Source: JADYZU01 sp964540965 (GTDB lineage: Bacteria > Pseudomonadota > Alphaproteobacteria > Rhodobacterales > Rhodobacteraceae). From it: DNA of 64,000 bases. A program made the translations under genes and the position numbers. The notes under the pieces are model-generated. The model was given only the letters and a program-made list of their open reading frames with translations, had not been told where the DNA came from and searched no databases. Shown here one piece after another: positions 8,175 to 17,800 of the stretch. Positions within the stretch are counted from its first letter, which is position 1; each line of letters begins with the position of its first letter. Where the stretch lies: assembly GCA_964540965.1 (NCBI GenBank), contig CAZIOT010000008.1, positions 62,001 to 126,000 of the forward strand, written 5' to 3'.

Positions 8175-8320
8175 CGGGGTGATTCCGTTAATCTTGGTTA
8201 ACGAAAGATTAACATCACTCTCCCCGCGCAAAAGGGGCCAAAAGCGGAAACGACTGTTTCCGAGCACATCACGCGCTGGGTCGGATTGCGCGGGCGCGAC
8301 CAATCAGGCACACAGGTCCG

Positions 8321-9787
8321 ATGGAACTGGTCGAAGCCCCCACCCCCGGCAACAATCCCGAATTCAGCGTCTCCGAGATCGCCGGCGCGGTGAAGCGGGT
8401 GATCGAGGGTGAGTTCGGCCTTGTCCGCGTCCGCGGCGAGGTCGGGCGGGTGTCGCGCCCGGCTTCGGGTCATGTCTATTTCAACCTCAAGGACGACCGC
8501 GCCAGTCTGGACGCGGTGGTGTGGAAGGGCACGGCAGCGCGCCTTGCCCAGCGCCCCGAGGAAGGGATCGAGGTCATCGCCACCGGCCGGCTGACCACGT
8601 TCCCCGGCGGATCGAAATACCAGATGATCGTCGAGGACATCGCCCCCGCCGGTGCCGGGGCGCTGATGGCGATGCTGGAGAAACGGCGCAAGGCGCTGGC
8701 GGCCGAAGGGCTGTTCGATGCGGCGAAGAAGCGTCCCCTGCCCTATCTGCCCGAGGTGATCGGCGTCATCACCTCGCCCTCGGGCGCGGTGATCCGCGAC
8801 ATCCTGCACCGCCTGCGCGACCGTTTCCCGCGGCGGGTGCTGGTCTGGCCGGTGCCGGTTCAGGGGGCGCAATGCGCGCCCGAGGTCGCCCGCGCCATCG
8901 CCGGCTTCAACGCGCTGACGCCCGGCGGCGCCCTGCCGCGCCCCGATGTGCTGATCGTCGCCCGCGGCGGCGGCTCGATCGAGGATCTGTGGGGCTTCAA
9001 CGAAGAGATCGTGGTGCGCGCCGCCGCCGCCTCGGACATTCCGCTGATTTCGGCGGTGGGGCATGAAACCGATACCACGCTGATCGACCATGCCGCCGAT
9101 GTGCGGGCGCCGACGCCGACCGCGGCGGCCGAACTGGCGGTGCCGGTGCGGGCGGAACTGGTCGCGGGGGTGGCGCAGCTTGGCGGCAGGCTGACGCAGG
9201 GCGCGGCGCAGGCGGTGACCCGCCGGCGGCAGCGGCTGACCGACCTGTCGCGGGCCCTGCCGCGCCCTGACCGGCTGACCGGGCCGGCGGCACAGCGGCT
9301 CGACCTCGTGGCGCAGCGGTTGCCGGCGGCGTTGCGCGCCAGCCTGCAGGCGCGGCAGGTGCGGCTGGCGCGGGCGGTGCTGCAACCGGCGCTCTTGCGG
9401 CGGATGATCGCGGCCGAGGCGCGGACGTTGGGCGGGCTGGCCCAGCGGTTGCCGCCCGCGCTGGCGCGGCTGGTGGCGGAACGGCGCCGGGCCTTTGCCC
9501 GGCCCGCAGAGAGATTGCGCCCCGATACCGTCACCGACCGGCTGGCGCGGCTGGCCGAGCGGCTTGCCGCGCTCGACCGGCTGCGGCGGACGCTGGGATA
9601 CGAATCGACGCTGGCCCGCGGCTATGCCGTGGTCCGGGCCGAGGGCCATGTGGTGACCAGCGTGACCGACGCGGCGCCGGTGATGGAGATCCAGTTCGCC
9701 GACGGTCGCGTCACCGTACAATCGGGCGCGGCGCGGGTCCGGCGCAAGCCGACAGAGCCGCCCGAGGGTCAGGGGTCTTTGCTGTAG
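8321..9787 (+). CDS. xseA: Exodeoxyribonuclease VII large subunit
   Basis: Catalytic subunit of the single-strand-specific exonuclease VII, which works with XseB (not in this window) in DNA repair. It has 488 residues. The N-terminal OB-fold runs to about residue 110 (SVSEIAGAVKRVIEGEFG, SGHVYFNLKDD). The catalytic domain contains VITSPSGAVIRDI, VARGGGSIEDLWGFNEE and SAVGHETDTTLID, followed by an Arg-rich coiled-coil region (about 285-430) and a C-terminal RGYAVV segment. The TAG stop (9785-9787) lies at the edge of a family A repeat. Confidence 0.95.
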   Translation: MELVEAPTPGNNPEFSVSEIAGAVKRVIEGEFGLVRVRGEVGRVSRPASGHVYFNLKDDRASLDAVVWKGTAARLAQRPEEGIEVIATGRLTTFPGGSKYQMIVEDIAPAGAGALMAMLEKRRKALAAEGLFDAAKKRPLPYLPEVIGVITSPSGAVIRDILHRLRDRFPRRVLVWPVPVQGAQCAPEVARAIAGFNALTPGGALPRPDVLIVARGGGSIEDLWGFNEEIVVRAAAASDIPLISAVGHETDTTLIDHAADVRAPTPTAAAELAVPVRAELVAGVAQLGGRLTQGAAQAVTRRRQRLTDLSRALPRPDRLTGPAAQRLDLVAQRLPAALRASLQARQVRLARAVLQPALLRRMIAAEARTLGGLAQRLPPALARLVAERRRAFARPAERLRPDTVTDRLARLAERLAALDRLRRTLGYESTLARGYAVVRAEGHVVTSVTDAAPVMEIQFADGRVTVQSGAARVRRKPTEPPEGQGSLL

Positions 9788-9818
9788 GCGGGAAAGGTGG
9801 GCGGTTTCCCACCCTACG
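9785..9818. repeat. Palindromic repeat, family A (locus 4)
   Basis: A GTAGGCGGG...GGTGGGCGGTTTCCCACCC unit ending in CCTAC lies between convergent xseA and the AlkB-type gene. The xseA stop codon TAG is the first part of the element. The core hairpin pairs GGTGGG with CCCACC. Confidence 0.65.
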
Positions 9819-9824
9819 GCCCTC

Positions 9825-10841
9825 TCACTCGCGCCATTTCGCCGCGCGCGGATCCATGATCCGGCGCCACAGCGGCGGGAACAGGGCCAGCGTTGCCATG
9901 ACCGGCAGCGAGCGGGGCAGCATTGGCGCCCCCTTGGGCAGGGTCAGGGCGGGATAGGGGCGGGTCGGGTGGCCGTGGTGGTCGGAATGCCGCGGCGCGT
10001 TCAGCATCACGGCCGAAGACGCCGGATGCGGGCTGTTCCAGGAATGCCGCACCGCCACCGGCTCGGGCTTTCCATCGGGGCGCAGCGCGCGCGACAGGCC
10101 ATAGTGCTGGACGTAGTCCGACATCAGAAGCTGCACCTGCGCCAGCAGCGCCAGCGGCACATACCACGCCAGCCCGCGCCAGCCACCGATCAGCACAGCC
10201 AGCGCCAGCATCAGGCCCGCGCCGCCCAGATAGGTGACGTAAGGGTGCCGCCACCAAGGCCGGCCGACCCGCGCCAACCGCTCGCTTTCGGCGCGCAGCC
10301 CTTCGCGGAACGACCCGCGCCAGGCGCGGCCGATGAAACGGTAGAGGTTTTCGCCCGGCCGCGCCGAATTGGGATCGCCGCGGGTGGCGACGCGGATGTG
10401 ATGCACCAGGACATGCGCCGAGGTATGGTGCCCGAACAGCACCGAGATATAGGCCCACATGCCAAGGCCGCGCAAAAAGCGCGAGCCGCGGTGGATCAGT
10501 TCATGCGCGTTGGAATTGCCGACCTGCCCGGCGAACAGCGCCATGGCGAAAAACAGCGCGATACTGCCGGAGATGCCCGTGGCAAGCGCCCGCACGGTCA
10601 GCGCCAGCAGGGCGAATTGCGCCAGCGCCAGCGCCACCGACAGGGCATCGGCCACGGGAAACTCGGCCTCGGGCGGGGCGGTCGGCAGGGTGCGGGCGAC
10701 CAGCCGGTCAACGGCAGCGGTAAAGACCGTCATGTAGCCCAGCGCCAGCCACGGCCAAAGGCCGCCGGCCAGCGCGCCGGCGGCGATCAGCACCACCGGC
10801 AGCAGGGTCGCCACCGCAAAGAACCGCATCGGACCGGACAT
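9825..10841 (-). CDS. AlkB-type integral-membrane alkane 1-monooxygenase / fatty acid desaturase-family di-iron oxygenase
   Basis: Membrane non-haem di-iron oxygenase of 338 residues. Three of the histidine clusters that ligate iron in this superfamily are visible: HELIH (about 118), GHHTSAHVLVHH (about 142-153) and NAPRHSDHHGHP (about 287-298), the last being the AlkB-type NxxRHSDHH box. Several hydrophobic helices precede and separate them. The family hydroxylates terminal carbons of alkanes with rubredoxin; no rubredoxin gene is adjacent and the real substrate is unknown. The ATG at 10841 has AAGGGGG just upstream and is preferred to a longer start at 10898. Confidence 0.85.
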   Translation of the reverse strand: MSGPMRFFAVATLLPVVLIAAGALAGGLWPWLALGYMTVFTAAVDRLVARTLPTAPPEAEFPVADALSVALALAQFALLALTVRALATGISGSIALFFAMALFAGQVGNSNAHELIHRGSRFLRGLGMWAYISVLFGHHTSAHVLVHHIRVATRGDPNSARPGENLYRFIGRAWRGSFREGLRAESERLARVGRPWWRHPYVTYLGGAGLMLALAVLIGGWRGLAWYVPLALLAQVQLLMSDYVQHYGLSRALRPDGKPEPVAVRHSWNSPHPASSAVMLNAPRHSDHHGHPTRPYPALTLPKGAPMLPRSLPVMATLALFPPLWRRIMDPRAAKWRE

Positions 10842-10976
10842 CTTGCCCCCTTGTTGCGGTCCTTCTAGCACAAGGCCCGGCCGGCAGCAGTGCGCCAACG
10901 TCGCAGGGTGACAGATCGGCCACAGTCTTGACGCCGGCCGTCGCAGCCCGGCAGGTTGCAGCCCGAGGGGAACCCC

Positions 10977-11621
10977 ATGTTGTCAAACCTGCTTTTCGCC
11001 GCCGGCGCCCTTTGCGCGCTGGTCTATTGGCCGCTGTCGGGCGGGGCGCCTTCGGACCTGCGCTCGGCGCTCAAGACCGGATCGACGGCGGCGCTGGCGC
11101 TTGCCGCGGCGCTGGCGGGGGCCTCGCTCTGGCTGATTGCCGGGCTGGCGCTGGGCGCTGCCGGCGATTTCGCCCTGTCGCGCCGTGGCGACGGCTGGTT
11201 CCGCGCCGGGCTGGGCGCCTTCCTGCTGGGCCATCTCGCCTATGCCGCGCTGTTCCTGACCTGGCCCATACCCGCCGCGCCGGGCGGGGCCGCGCTGGCC
11301 TTGGCTCTGGTCCTGCTGGCCTTCTGCGGCGTCATGACCCGCCTTCTGTGGCCAGCCGCCGGCGCCCTGCGTGTGCCGGTCCTGGCCTATGTCGCCGTCA
11401 TCGCCGCCATGGGGCTGACGAGCCTTGCCCTGCCCCTGCCGCATCCGGGGCAACTGGCGGCGCTTCTGTTCATCGCCTCGGATGCCGTGCTGGCGACGGA
11501 ACTGTTCCTTGTCCCGCCCGGCCGTCCGGCCCGCAGCATCCTGCCCTTCGTGGTCTGGCCGCTGTACTGGCTGGCGCAGGCGCTGTTTCTGGCAAGCTTC
11601 GCCTTTCAAAACCCGGTCTGA
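10977..11621 (+). CDS. YhhN/TMEM86 family lysoplasmalogenase-like membrane protein
   Basis: Predicted inner-membrane protein of 214 residues, almost entirely hydrophobic with about 7-8 transmembrane segments. Family features are the LALGAAGDFALSRRG block (about 55-70, with the conserved Asp), FLLGHLAY (about 82-89) and LFIASDAVLATELF near the C-terminus. Relatives hydrolyse lysoplasmalogens; the role in this bacterium is unknown. The ATG at 10977 follows CGAGGGG. The gene starts 135 bp from the divergent AlkB-type gene and is followed 38 bp later by ftsY. Confidence 0.78.
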   Translation: MLSNLLFAAGALCALVYWPLSGGAPSDLRSALKTGSTAALALAAALAGASLWLIAGLALGAAGDFALSRRGDGWFRAGLGAFLLGHLAYAALFLTWPIPAAPGGAALALALVLLAFCGVMTRLLWPAAGALRVPVLAYVAVIAAMGLTSLALPLPHPGQLAALLFIASDAVLATELFLVPPGRPARSILPFVVWPLYWLAQALFLASFAFQNPV

Positions 11622-11659
11622 AGGGCTAGGTGAGCGGGAAAGCCCCAACCGAGGTGCGC

Positions 11660-12673
11660 ATGTCCTTTTTCGGCAAGCTCAAGGACCGGCTGTTCAAGTC
11701 GTCATCAAAGCTCGACGCCGGCATCGGCGCCATTGTCGAGGAGGAGGCCGCCGCCCCTGTAGGCGCCCCTGCCCCCGCCCCGTCTGGCGAGGTGAAGCCC
11801 GGCCTGATCGGCCGGCTTCTGGGCCGCGACGATGAGCCGCGCCGGCTGGTCGACGATGCGATGCTCGAAAGCCTCGAGGATTTGCTGATCGCCGCCGACA
11901 TGGGGGTTGAAACCGCCGCCCGCGTCACCGCCAACCTGGCCGCCGCGCATGGGGGCCGCCGCCTGTCGGTGCCCGAGGTCAAGGCGGCGCTGGCGGCCGA
12001 GATCGCCCGGATCATGGAGCCGGTCGCCCGCCCGCTGCCGCTTTACCCGCAAAAGCCGCAGGTGGTGCTGGTGGTCGGCGTCAACGGGTCGGGCAAGACC
12101 ACGACCATCGGCAAGCTGGCCAGCCAGTTCCGCGCCGCCGGCAAGTCGGTGGTGATCGCCGCCGGCGACACCTTTCGCGCCGCAGCGGTGGAACAGTTGC
12201 AGGTCTGGGGGCAGCGGGCCGGCGTGCCGGTCCTGACCGCGCCCGAAGGATCCGACCCCGCCTCGCTTGCCTTCGATGCGCTTGGCCGGGCGCAGGCGGA
12301 TGGCGCCGACCTTTTGATGATCGACACCGCCGGCCGGTTGCAGAACCGCGCCGACCTGATGGAGGAACTGGCCAAGATCGTCCGCGTCCTGCGCAAGAAG
12401 GATCCGACCGCGCCGCACAACACGCTTCTGGTGCTGGATGCCACCACCGGCCAGAACGCGGTGACCCAGGTCGAGATTTTCCGCAAGATCGCCGATGTCT
12501 CGGGGCTGGTGATGACCAAGCTCGACGGCACCGCCAAGGGCGGCGTGCTGGTGGCGCTGGCCGACCGGTTCGGCCTGCCGATCCATGCCATCGGCGTCGG
12601 CGAACAGATCGACGACCTTGCCCCCTTCGATCCGCAGGATTTCGCACGGGCGCTGACCGGGGTGGAGGGATAA
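11660..12673 (+). CDS. ftsY: Signal recognition particle receptor FtsY
   Basis: SRP-type GTPase that docks ribosome-nascent chain-SRP complexes at the membrane. It has 337 residues with a short acidic N-terminal A region (about 1-60), the four-helix N domain, and the G domain. GTPase motifs are VNGSGKTTTIGKLA (G1), GDTFRAAAVEQL, DTAGRLQNRADLMEEL (G3) and TKLDGTAKGG (G4). The ATG at 11660 follows a GAGG motif and aligns with MSFFGKLKDRL starts. The next gene, yciB, starts 3 nt after its stop. Confidence 0.95.
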   Translation: MSFFGKLKDRLFKSSSKLDAGIGAIVEEEAAAPVGAPAPAPSGEVKPGLIGRLLGRDDEPRRLVDDAMLESLEDLLIAADMGVETAARVTANLAAAHGGRRLSVPEVKAALAAEIARIMEPVARPLPLYPQKPQVVLVVGVNGSGKTTTIGKLASQFRAAGKSVVIAAGDTFRAAAVEQLQVWGQRAGVPVLTAPEGSDPASLAFDALGRAQADGADLLMIDTAGRLQNRADLMEELAKIVRVLRKKDPTAPHNTLLVLDATTGQNAVTQVEIFRKIADVSGLVMTKLDGTAKGGVLVALADRFGLPIHAIGVGEQIDDLAPFDPQDFARALTGVEG

Positions 12674-12676
12674 GCC

Positions 12677-13285
12677 ATGGCCGAGCCGGGACAGGTCAAC
12701 CCGATCCTCAAGCAGGTGCTCGAATTCGGGCCGACAGTACTGTTTTTCCTGGTCTATCTCTGGATCAAGGACGACAGTTTCACCATCGGCGGGCGCGACT
12801 ATGCCGGGCTGGTGGTGGCGACGGTGATCCTGATCCCGATCCTGCTGGCCGCCATGGCGGTGACCTGGCGGCTGACCGGGAAACTGTCGCGGATGCAGGT
12901 CTTTACCGGCATCATGGTGGTGGTGTTCGGCGGGCTGACCGCGGTGTTCAACGACGCCACCTTCTTCAAGATGAAGACGACCTTCGTTTACGGCATCTTT
13001 GCCGGGCTTCTGGGCATCGGACTGCTGCGCGGGCAAAGCTGGCTGGAATGGGTGATGGGGGAAATCCTGCCGATGCAGCGCGAGGGCTGGATGAAGCTGA
13101 CCCGGCGGCTGGCGCTGGCCTTTGCCCTGCTGGCCCTGGCCAATGAGGTGATCTGGCGCACCCAGGCCGAAGCGACCTGGGTCACGATCGAGACCTTCGG
13201 CTTTCCGATCGCGCTGTTCCTGTTCCTCTGGGCGCAGATCGTGCTGCTTCGGCACTATCTGATCGAGCCGGAGGAAGCGGAATAA
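12677..13285 (+). CDS. yciB: Septation protein A / inner membrane-spanning protein YciB
   Basis: Inner-membrane protein of 202 residues with five to six hydrophobic helices. The family signature is at the N-terminus (KQVLEFGPTVLFFLVY). The conserved TAVFNDATFFKMKTTFVYG block is at about 90-110, and NEVIWRT is near residue 155. YciB homologues are needed for normal cell-envelope synthesis and division in enterobacteria and septation in Shigella. The gene is almost fused to ftsY (3-nt gap), so the two are probably cotranscribed. Confidence 0.9.
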   Translation: MAEPGQVNPILKQVLEFGPTVLFFLVYLWIKDDSFTIGGRDYAGLVVATVILIPILLAAMAVTWRLTGKLSRMQVFTGIMVVVFGGLTAVFNDATFFKMKTTFVYGIFAGLLGIGLLRGQSWLEWVMGEILPMQREGWMKLTRRLALAFALLALANEVIWRTQAEATWVTIETFGFPIALFLFLWAQIVLLRHYLIEPEEAE

Positions 13286-13292
13286 CGGCCGG

Positions 13293-13360
13293 GCGCGGTG
13301 GGCGGTTGCCCACCCTACAGGACCGCGGGCGGCCGTAGGGTGGGCAACCGCCCACCGCCC
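13293..13360. repeat. Exact inverted pair of family A repeats (locus 5)
   Basis: Two 22-nt units, 13297-13318 and 13335-13356, are perfect reverse complements of each other, and each is also an internal GGTGGGC/GCCCACC hairpin. They can form either two small hairpins or one long cruciform. They lie between convergent yciB and carD. Confidence 0.8.
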
Positions 13361-13386
13361 CGGTCCGTCACAACGGGCCGCCCGGA

Positions 13387-13896
13387 TCAGGCCGCGCGGC
13401 CGACCAGCGCCTGTTCGATTTCCTTGGCGGCGCCGCGTTCGTCATTGCCGCCGACGGCCGCGATCTCGCGCGTCAGGCGCTCCAGCGCGGCTTCGTACAG
13501 CTGGCGTTCGGAATAGCTCTGCTCGCGCTGGTCGTCGGCGCGGTGCAGGTCGCGCACCACCTCGGCAATGGCGATCAGGTCGCCCGAGTTGATCTTCTGT
13601 TCGTATTCCTGCGCCCGGCGCGACCACATGGCCTTTTTCACCTTGGCCTTGCCGCGCAGGGTCTTCATCGCATGGGCGACGACATCGGGCGTCGACAGCG
13701 ACCGCAGCCCGGCCTCGGTCGCCTTGTGGGTCGGCACGCGCAGGGTCATCTTGTCCTTTTCGAACGAGATGACGAAAAGTTCGAGCCGGAAGCCCGCGAC
13801 CTCCTGCTCCTCGATCGAGACGATCTTGCCCACGCCATGCGCGGGATAGACGACGAAATCGTCGGGGCGGAATTCGGGGCGCTTGGCTTTGGTCAT
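13387..13896 (-). CDS. carD: CarD/CdnL-family RNA polymerase-binding transcription factor
   Basis: Global transcription factor of 169 residues that binds RNA polymerase beta and stabilises open promoter complexes, as known for CdnL in alphaproteobacteria. The N-terminal Tudor-like RNAP-interacting domain starts FRPDDFVVYPAHGVGKIVSIE (first 30 residues). The helical C-terminal DNA-binding domain carries KAMWSRRAQEYEQKINSGD and SYSERQLYEAALERL. The ATG at 13896 gives the usual N-terminus. It lies downstream of fdxA, with a strong hairpin and T-run between them, so it probably has its own promoter; TATATA at 14011-14016 is a possible -10. Confidence 0.92.
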   Translation of the reverse strand: MTKAKRPEFRPDDFVVYPAHGVGKIVSIEEQEVAGFRLELFVISFEKDKMTLRVPTHKATEAGLRSLSTPDVVAHAMKTLRGKAKVKKAMWSRRAQEYEQKINSGDLIAIAEVVRDLHRADDQREQSYSERQLYEAALERLTREIAAVGGNDERGAAKEIEQALVGRAA

Positions 13897-14020
13897 CGGG
13901 CGATCCTCGGGGGTTGGTCCGGTCGCAGGCAACGGAAAACCCGGCGGAAAACACTCCACCAGGTCGGGCCGGCAGCGGTCAGGAACGTATCAGCAGCAGC
14001 ATTGCTGACATATATAGCAC

Positions 14021-14059
14021 AAAAATGGGCCCCATGAAAGGGGCGTGCCCCGGGGGCCC
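14021..14059 (-). terminator. Probable intrinsic terminator of fdxA
   Basis: Read leftwards, GGGCCCC and GGGGCCC arms enclose a smaller GGGGC/GCCCC hairpin and are followed by ATTTTTG. The element lies 37 nt downstream of the fdxA stop codon, which fits a rho-independent terminator. Confidence 0.6.
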
Positions 14060-14095
14060 AACGCATGGCGCGACGTCAGGCGCGCCCGCGGCCGG

Positions 14096-14431
14096 TCAGC
14101 CGCCCTGCCCCGGCTTTTCCGAAAACAGCGCGAGCTTGCCCGGCTTGCCGTCCATTTCCTGATAGCCCGGCAGCGGGTCGCGCTTGGTGGTGATGACCGG
14201 CCACATCTCGGCATATTTGCGGTTGAACTCGACCCATTTCGCCATGTCGGGCTCGGTATCGGGGCGGATGGCGTCGGCCGGGCATTCCGGTTCGCAAACG
14301 CCGCAATCGATGCATTCGTCGGGGTGGATCACCAGGGTGTTCTCGCCCTCGTAGAAGCAGTCCACCGGGCAGACTTCGACGCAATCGGTGTATTTGCAGG
14401 CGATGCAGTTCTCTCCGACGACGTAGGTCAT
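14096..14431 (-). CDS. fdxA: 7Fe-8S ferredoxin FdxA
   Basis: Small electron carrier of 111 residues with one 3Fe-4S and one 4Fe-4S cluster. Cysteine patterns are ENCIACKYTDCVEVCPVDCF (about 8-26) and DECIDCGVCEPECP (about 38-51). The C-terminal 50 residues, which include KWVEFNRKYAEMWP, match the Azotobacter FdI-like group found across alphaproteobacteria. It is followed by a terminator and carD; upstream lies the S4 protein gene. Confidence 0.95.
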   Translation of the reverse strand: MTYVVGENCIACKYTDCVEVCPVDCFYEGENTLVIHPDECIDCGVCEPECPADAIRPDTEPDMAKWVEFNRKYAEMWPVITTKRDPLPGYQEMDGKPGKLALFSEKPGQGG

Positions 14432-14503
14432 GGCCCTGTTCCTTATGTCCGGGGCATCACTTAGTCCCGCAGGGGGGCGGGCGCAAGCGGTCGCGCTGTC
14501 GCG

Positions 14504-14809
14504 TCAAGGCGCGGGACCGGGGCCGGGCCCGGGCGTGTCAGCGACGATTTCCCGGTAAAGCGCCTGCGCCTCGGACGCCGGTCCGCGGTGGGTGCCACAG
14601 TCAAGAACGCGGATCACGCGGATGTCGTGGCCCTGCGGAAAGGTCAGCACGTCGCCGGGGCCGATCAGCCGTGACGGTTTCGCCACAGGCTGGCCGTTGA
14701 CCCGGACGCGGCCCCCTGACACCAGATCGGCGGCAAGGCTGCGCGATTTGAAGAATCGCGCCTGCCAAAGCCATTTGTCGATCCGGATCAGCGGGCCGGC
14801 GTCACTCAC
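14504..14809 (-). CDS. S4-domain RNA-binding protein (Hsp15/HslR-like)
   Basis: A 101-residue protein containing one S4 RNA-binding domain, IRIDKWLWQARFFKSRSLAADL (about 8-29) and GRVRVNGQPV. The Hsp15 relatives bind stalled 50S subunits with nascent chains. The start is GTG, sharing 4 nt (GTGA) with the stop of the upstream Suv3-like helicase, so translation is probably coupled. This pairing of a helicase with an S4 protein suggests a shared RNA task, an inference from synteny. Confidence 0.88.
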   Translation of the reverse strand: MSDAGPLIRIDKWLWQARFFKSRSLAADLVSGGRVRVNGQPVAKPSRLIGPGDVLTFPQGHDIRVIRVLDCGTHRGPASEAQALYREIVADTPGPGPGPAP

Positions 14810-17800
14810 TTCCGGTTCATCAGGTCGGCCAGCGCGGCAAAGGGGCTGTCGGGGTCGACCCGGCGGCGGTCGTTGCGCTTGTCGTCGCGCTTGTCCTCGC
14901 GCGGGGGATGCGCCTCGAAGGTCTGCGGCCGGTTGCGGTCCTCGCGCTGCGGCTTGCCGCCGTGTTGCGGCTTGCCCTTGGGCCCGCGGTGATGCTGGCC
15001 CTCGCGGGGTTTGCCGTCACGGGACTTTTCGTCGCGGGTTTGCCCTTCGCGGGGTGGGCGGCCGTCGCGCGGGCCGTCCTCGCGCTTGCCCTCGCGGCGG
15101 TCCTGACGCTGCGGGCGGTCGCCGCGCGCCTCGGGCGCCGCTCCGTCGCGGCGCGGGCCGCGGTTGCCCTGCCGGCGGTCGCCGCGGGCGCCGTCCTCGC
15201 GCCGGTTGCCGCGCCAGGTGAAGGTATAGAACGCCTCCATCTCGGCCGGGGCGGCAGCGGGTGCCGGGGTTTCGGCGGGGGCTTCGGCCGCGGTCTCGAC
15301 TCCGGTTTCGGCCAAGGTTTCGGCCAAGGCTTCTGGCGGCATCTCGACCGGCGCCTCTACCGGGGATTCGACCGGCGTTTCCACCGGGGTTTCCACCGGA
15401 CTCTCCGGCACTTCCGTCGGCGCGTCCGGCACTTCCGCAGGCGCGGGAATCGGGGTTTCGGCGGGCAGCGGCGGCACGCCTTCCGGCTCTCCGCCCTCGG
15501 CCACCGCCGGGTCCGCCACGGCGACGGGTTCCGCCACCGCAGGTTCGGCCACCGCAGCGGCCTGCCCCCGCGGCGTCCTGACCTTGACCCGCTCGCCCTT
15601 GTCGGCGCGATAGCCCAGCCCGGTCATCAGCCCGGCAAACAGCTCCAGCGACAGGCCGGTGATCGACAGCATCTCGGGCTGCGCCTCGAAACCGGCGCGG
15701 GAATCCTTGTCGCGCAGGATGTCGGCCAGGCGTTCCAGCATGTCGATGCGGATCGCCCGTTCGCCGGCGGCGCGATAGCCGGCCATCGCGTAATAGCCCG
15801 GCACCGCATCGCGGCGGGCAGGCACGGTGACATGGCCCGGCGGCGGGCCGGCGGGGATTTCGTCAAGACCCTTGGCCAGACCCCAAAGCACCAGCCGCAA
15901 CCGCGTTGGCGCCGGTTTCAGCAGCGGCGGCAGGAACACGGTGAACTGGCCGAAACGGACGCCCAGTTTGCGCAGGGAAGCCCGCGCCTCCTGATCCAGT
16001 GCCTTGACGTCCTCGGCCACGTCGCCGCGCGGAATGATGCCCAGGTTTTCCACCAGCCGGAAGGCAAAGCCCTTGGCCAGCCCGGTCAGGGTTTCGTCCT
16101 TCTGCACCGCCAGAAGCGACTCCATACTCGCGGCGATCTTGCGGTCGATGAAATGCTGCAACCGGCGCTGCACCTTGGCGGCGACATCGGGGCCAGCTTC
16201 CTCGTCGACAAAGGCGATGACCTGCGGGCGCAGCGCCTCGGGGCCCTTTTCCAGCCGCCCGACGGCATGCTCGCCCCACATAAGGCCGCCCTGTTCGGTA
16301 TAGTCGATTTCCGTGTCGGGGGCGTTGTAGAAGCGGTCGGCGCGCAGGTGGAATTGCGGCGCAAGCGCCTGCACCGCTGCCTGGCGCAGCGTCTTCAGCT
16401 CTTCGGGGTTCTCGGCCTTGTCGGCGCGGAACCGGAAGCCCTCGAGCCGGCCGACGAATTGCCCTTCGACGGTGACTTCGCCCTTGTCGTTCACTTCGGC
16501 CACAAGGACCTCCTTCTGTCTGAGCCGCCGGGCCAGAACGCTGGTCCGCCGGTCCACGAATGCCTGGGTCAGCGCGCCATGCAGCGCATCCGACAGGCGG
16601 TCTTCTACAGCGCGGGTTTCGGCGCGCCAATGATATTCGTCGGCGACCCAGCCCTTGCGCTGGGCGACATAGGTCCAGGTCCGGATGAAGGCGAGCCGCT
16701 TGGACAAGGTGTCGATGTCGCCGGCGGGCTTGTCGATGCGCGCGACCTGTTCGGCGAACCATTCGCGCGGAATTTCGCCGCGCTGGTGCAGGAAATTGAA
16801 GATCGTGCCCAGCATATGGGCATGTTCGGATTTCGAGATGCCGCGGAAGTCGGGAACCCGGCACACATCCCACAAGAGCCGGACCGAGGCGCCGTCGCTG
16901 GCCCGCGCCCGCACCTCGGCATCCACGGCCAAAGCCTTGAGCGCGGCAAGGTCGTCGCTTTCGCGGACGCGGCCCAGCCAGGGGTTGTGGGTCTTCTCCT
17001 CGAGCGTCTGGATCAGCCGGCCGACCGAGCCGAATTGCAGGCGCGTGTTGCGCCACATCAGCCGGCTGACCGGGCGGAAACTGTGGTTCTCGATCTGGGC
17101 GATCACCTCTTCGTCCAGTTCGGGCGCCTCGCCGGTGACGCCGAAGGTGCCGGGCTGCTGATAGCGCCCCGCCCGGCCGGCGATCTGCGCCAGTTCGTCG
17201 GGCTGCAATTCGCGCAGCCGGTGGCCGTCGAATTTCAACAGGCCGGAAAAGGCGACATGGGCGATGTCGAGGTTCAGGCCCATGCCGATGGCATCGGTGG
17301 CGACAAGGAAATCGACCTCGCCGTTCTGGTAAAGCTCGACCTGGGCATTGCGGGTGCGGGGCGACAGCGCCCCCATCACCACCGCGGCGCCGCCGCGGGT
17401 GCGGCGGATGTATTCGGCGATGGCATAGACATTTTCGACGCTGAACCCGACAATGGCCGATCTTTCGGGGATGCGGCTTATCTTTTTCGAACCTGTCCAG
17501 GTCAGGGTGCTGAAACGCTCGCGTTTCAGGAACACCGCGCCCGGCACCAGCCCGGCAATGGCGCCGCGCATGGTTTCAGACCCCATGAACAGGGTTTCAT
17601 GCAGGCCGCGCGCGGACAGCAGGCGGTCGGTAAAGACATGCCCCCGCTCGGGGTCGGCGCACAGCTGGATTTCGTCGACGGCCAGGAAATCGGCGGCCAT
17701 GCCCTCGGGCATCGCCTCGACCGTGCAGACCCAGTATTGCGCGCGGTCGGGGACGATCCGTTCCTCGCCCGTGACCAGCGCGACGACCGAAGGGCCGCGC

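Noticed and set aside
14011..14039. TATATA as the -10 of a carD promoter
   Set aside because: The matching -35 is weak and lies inside the predicted fdxA terminator hairpin, so it is mentioned only in the carD entry.
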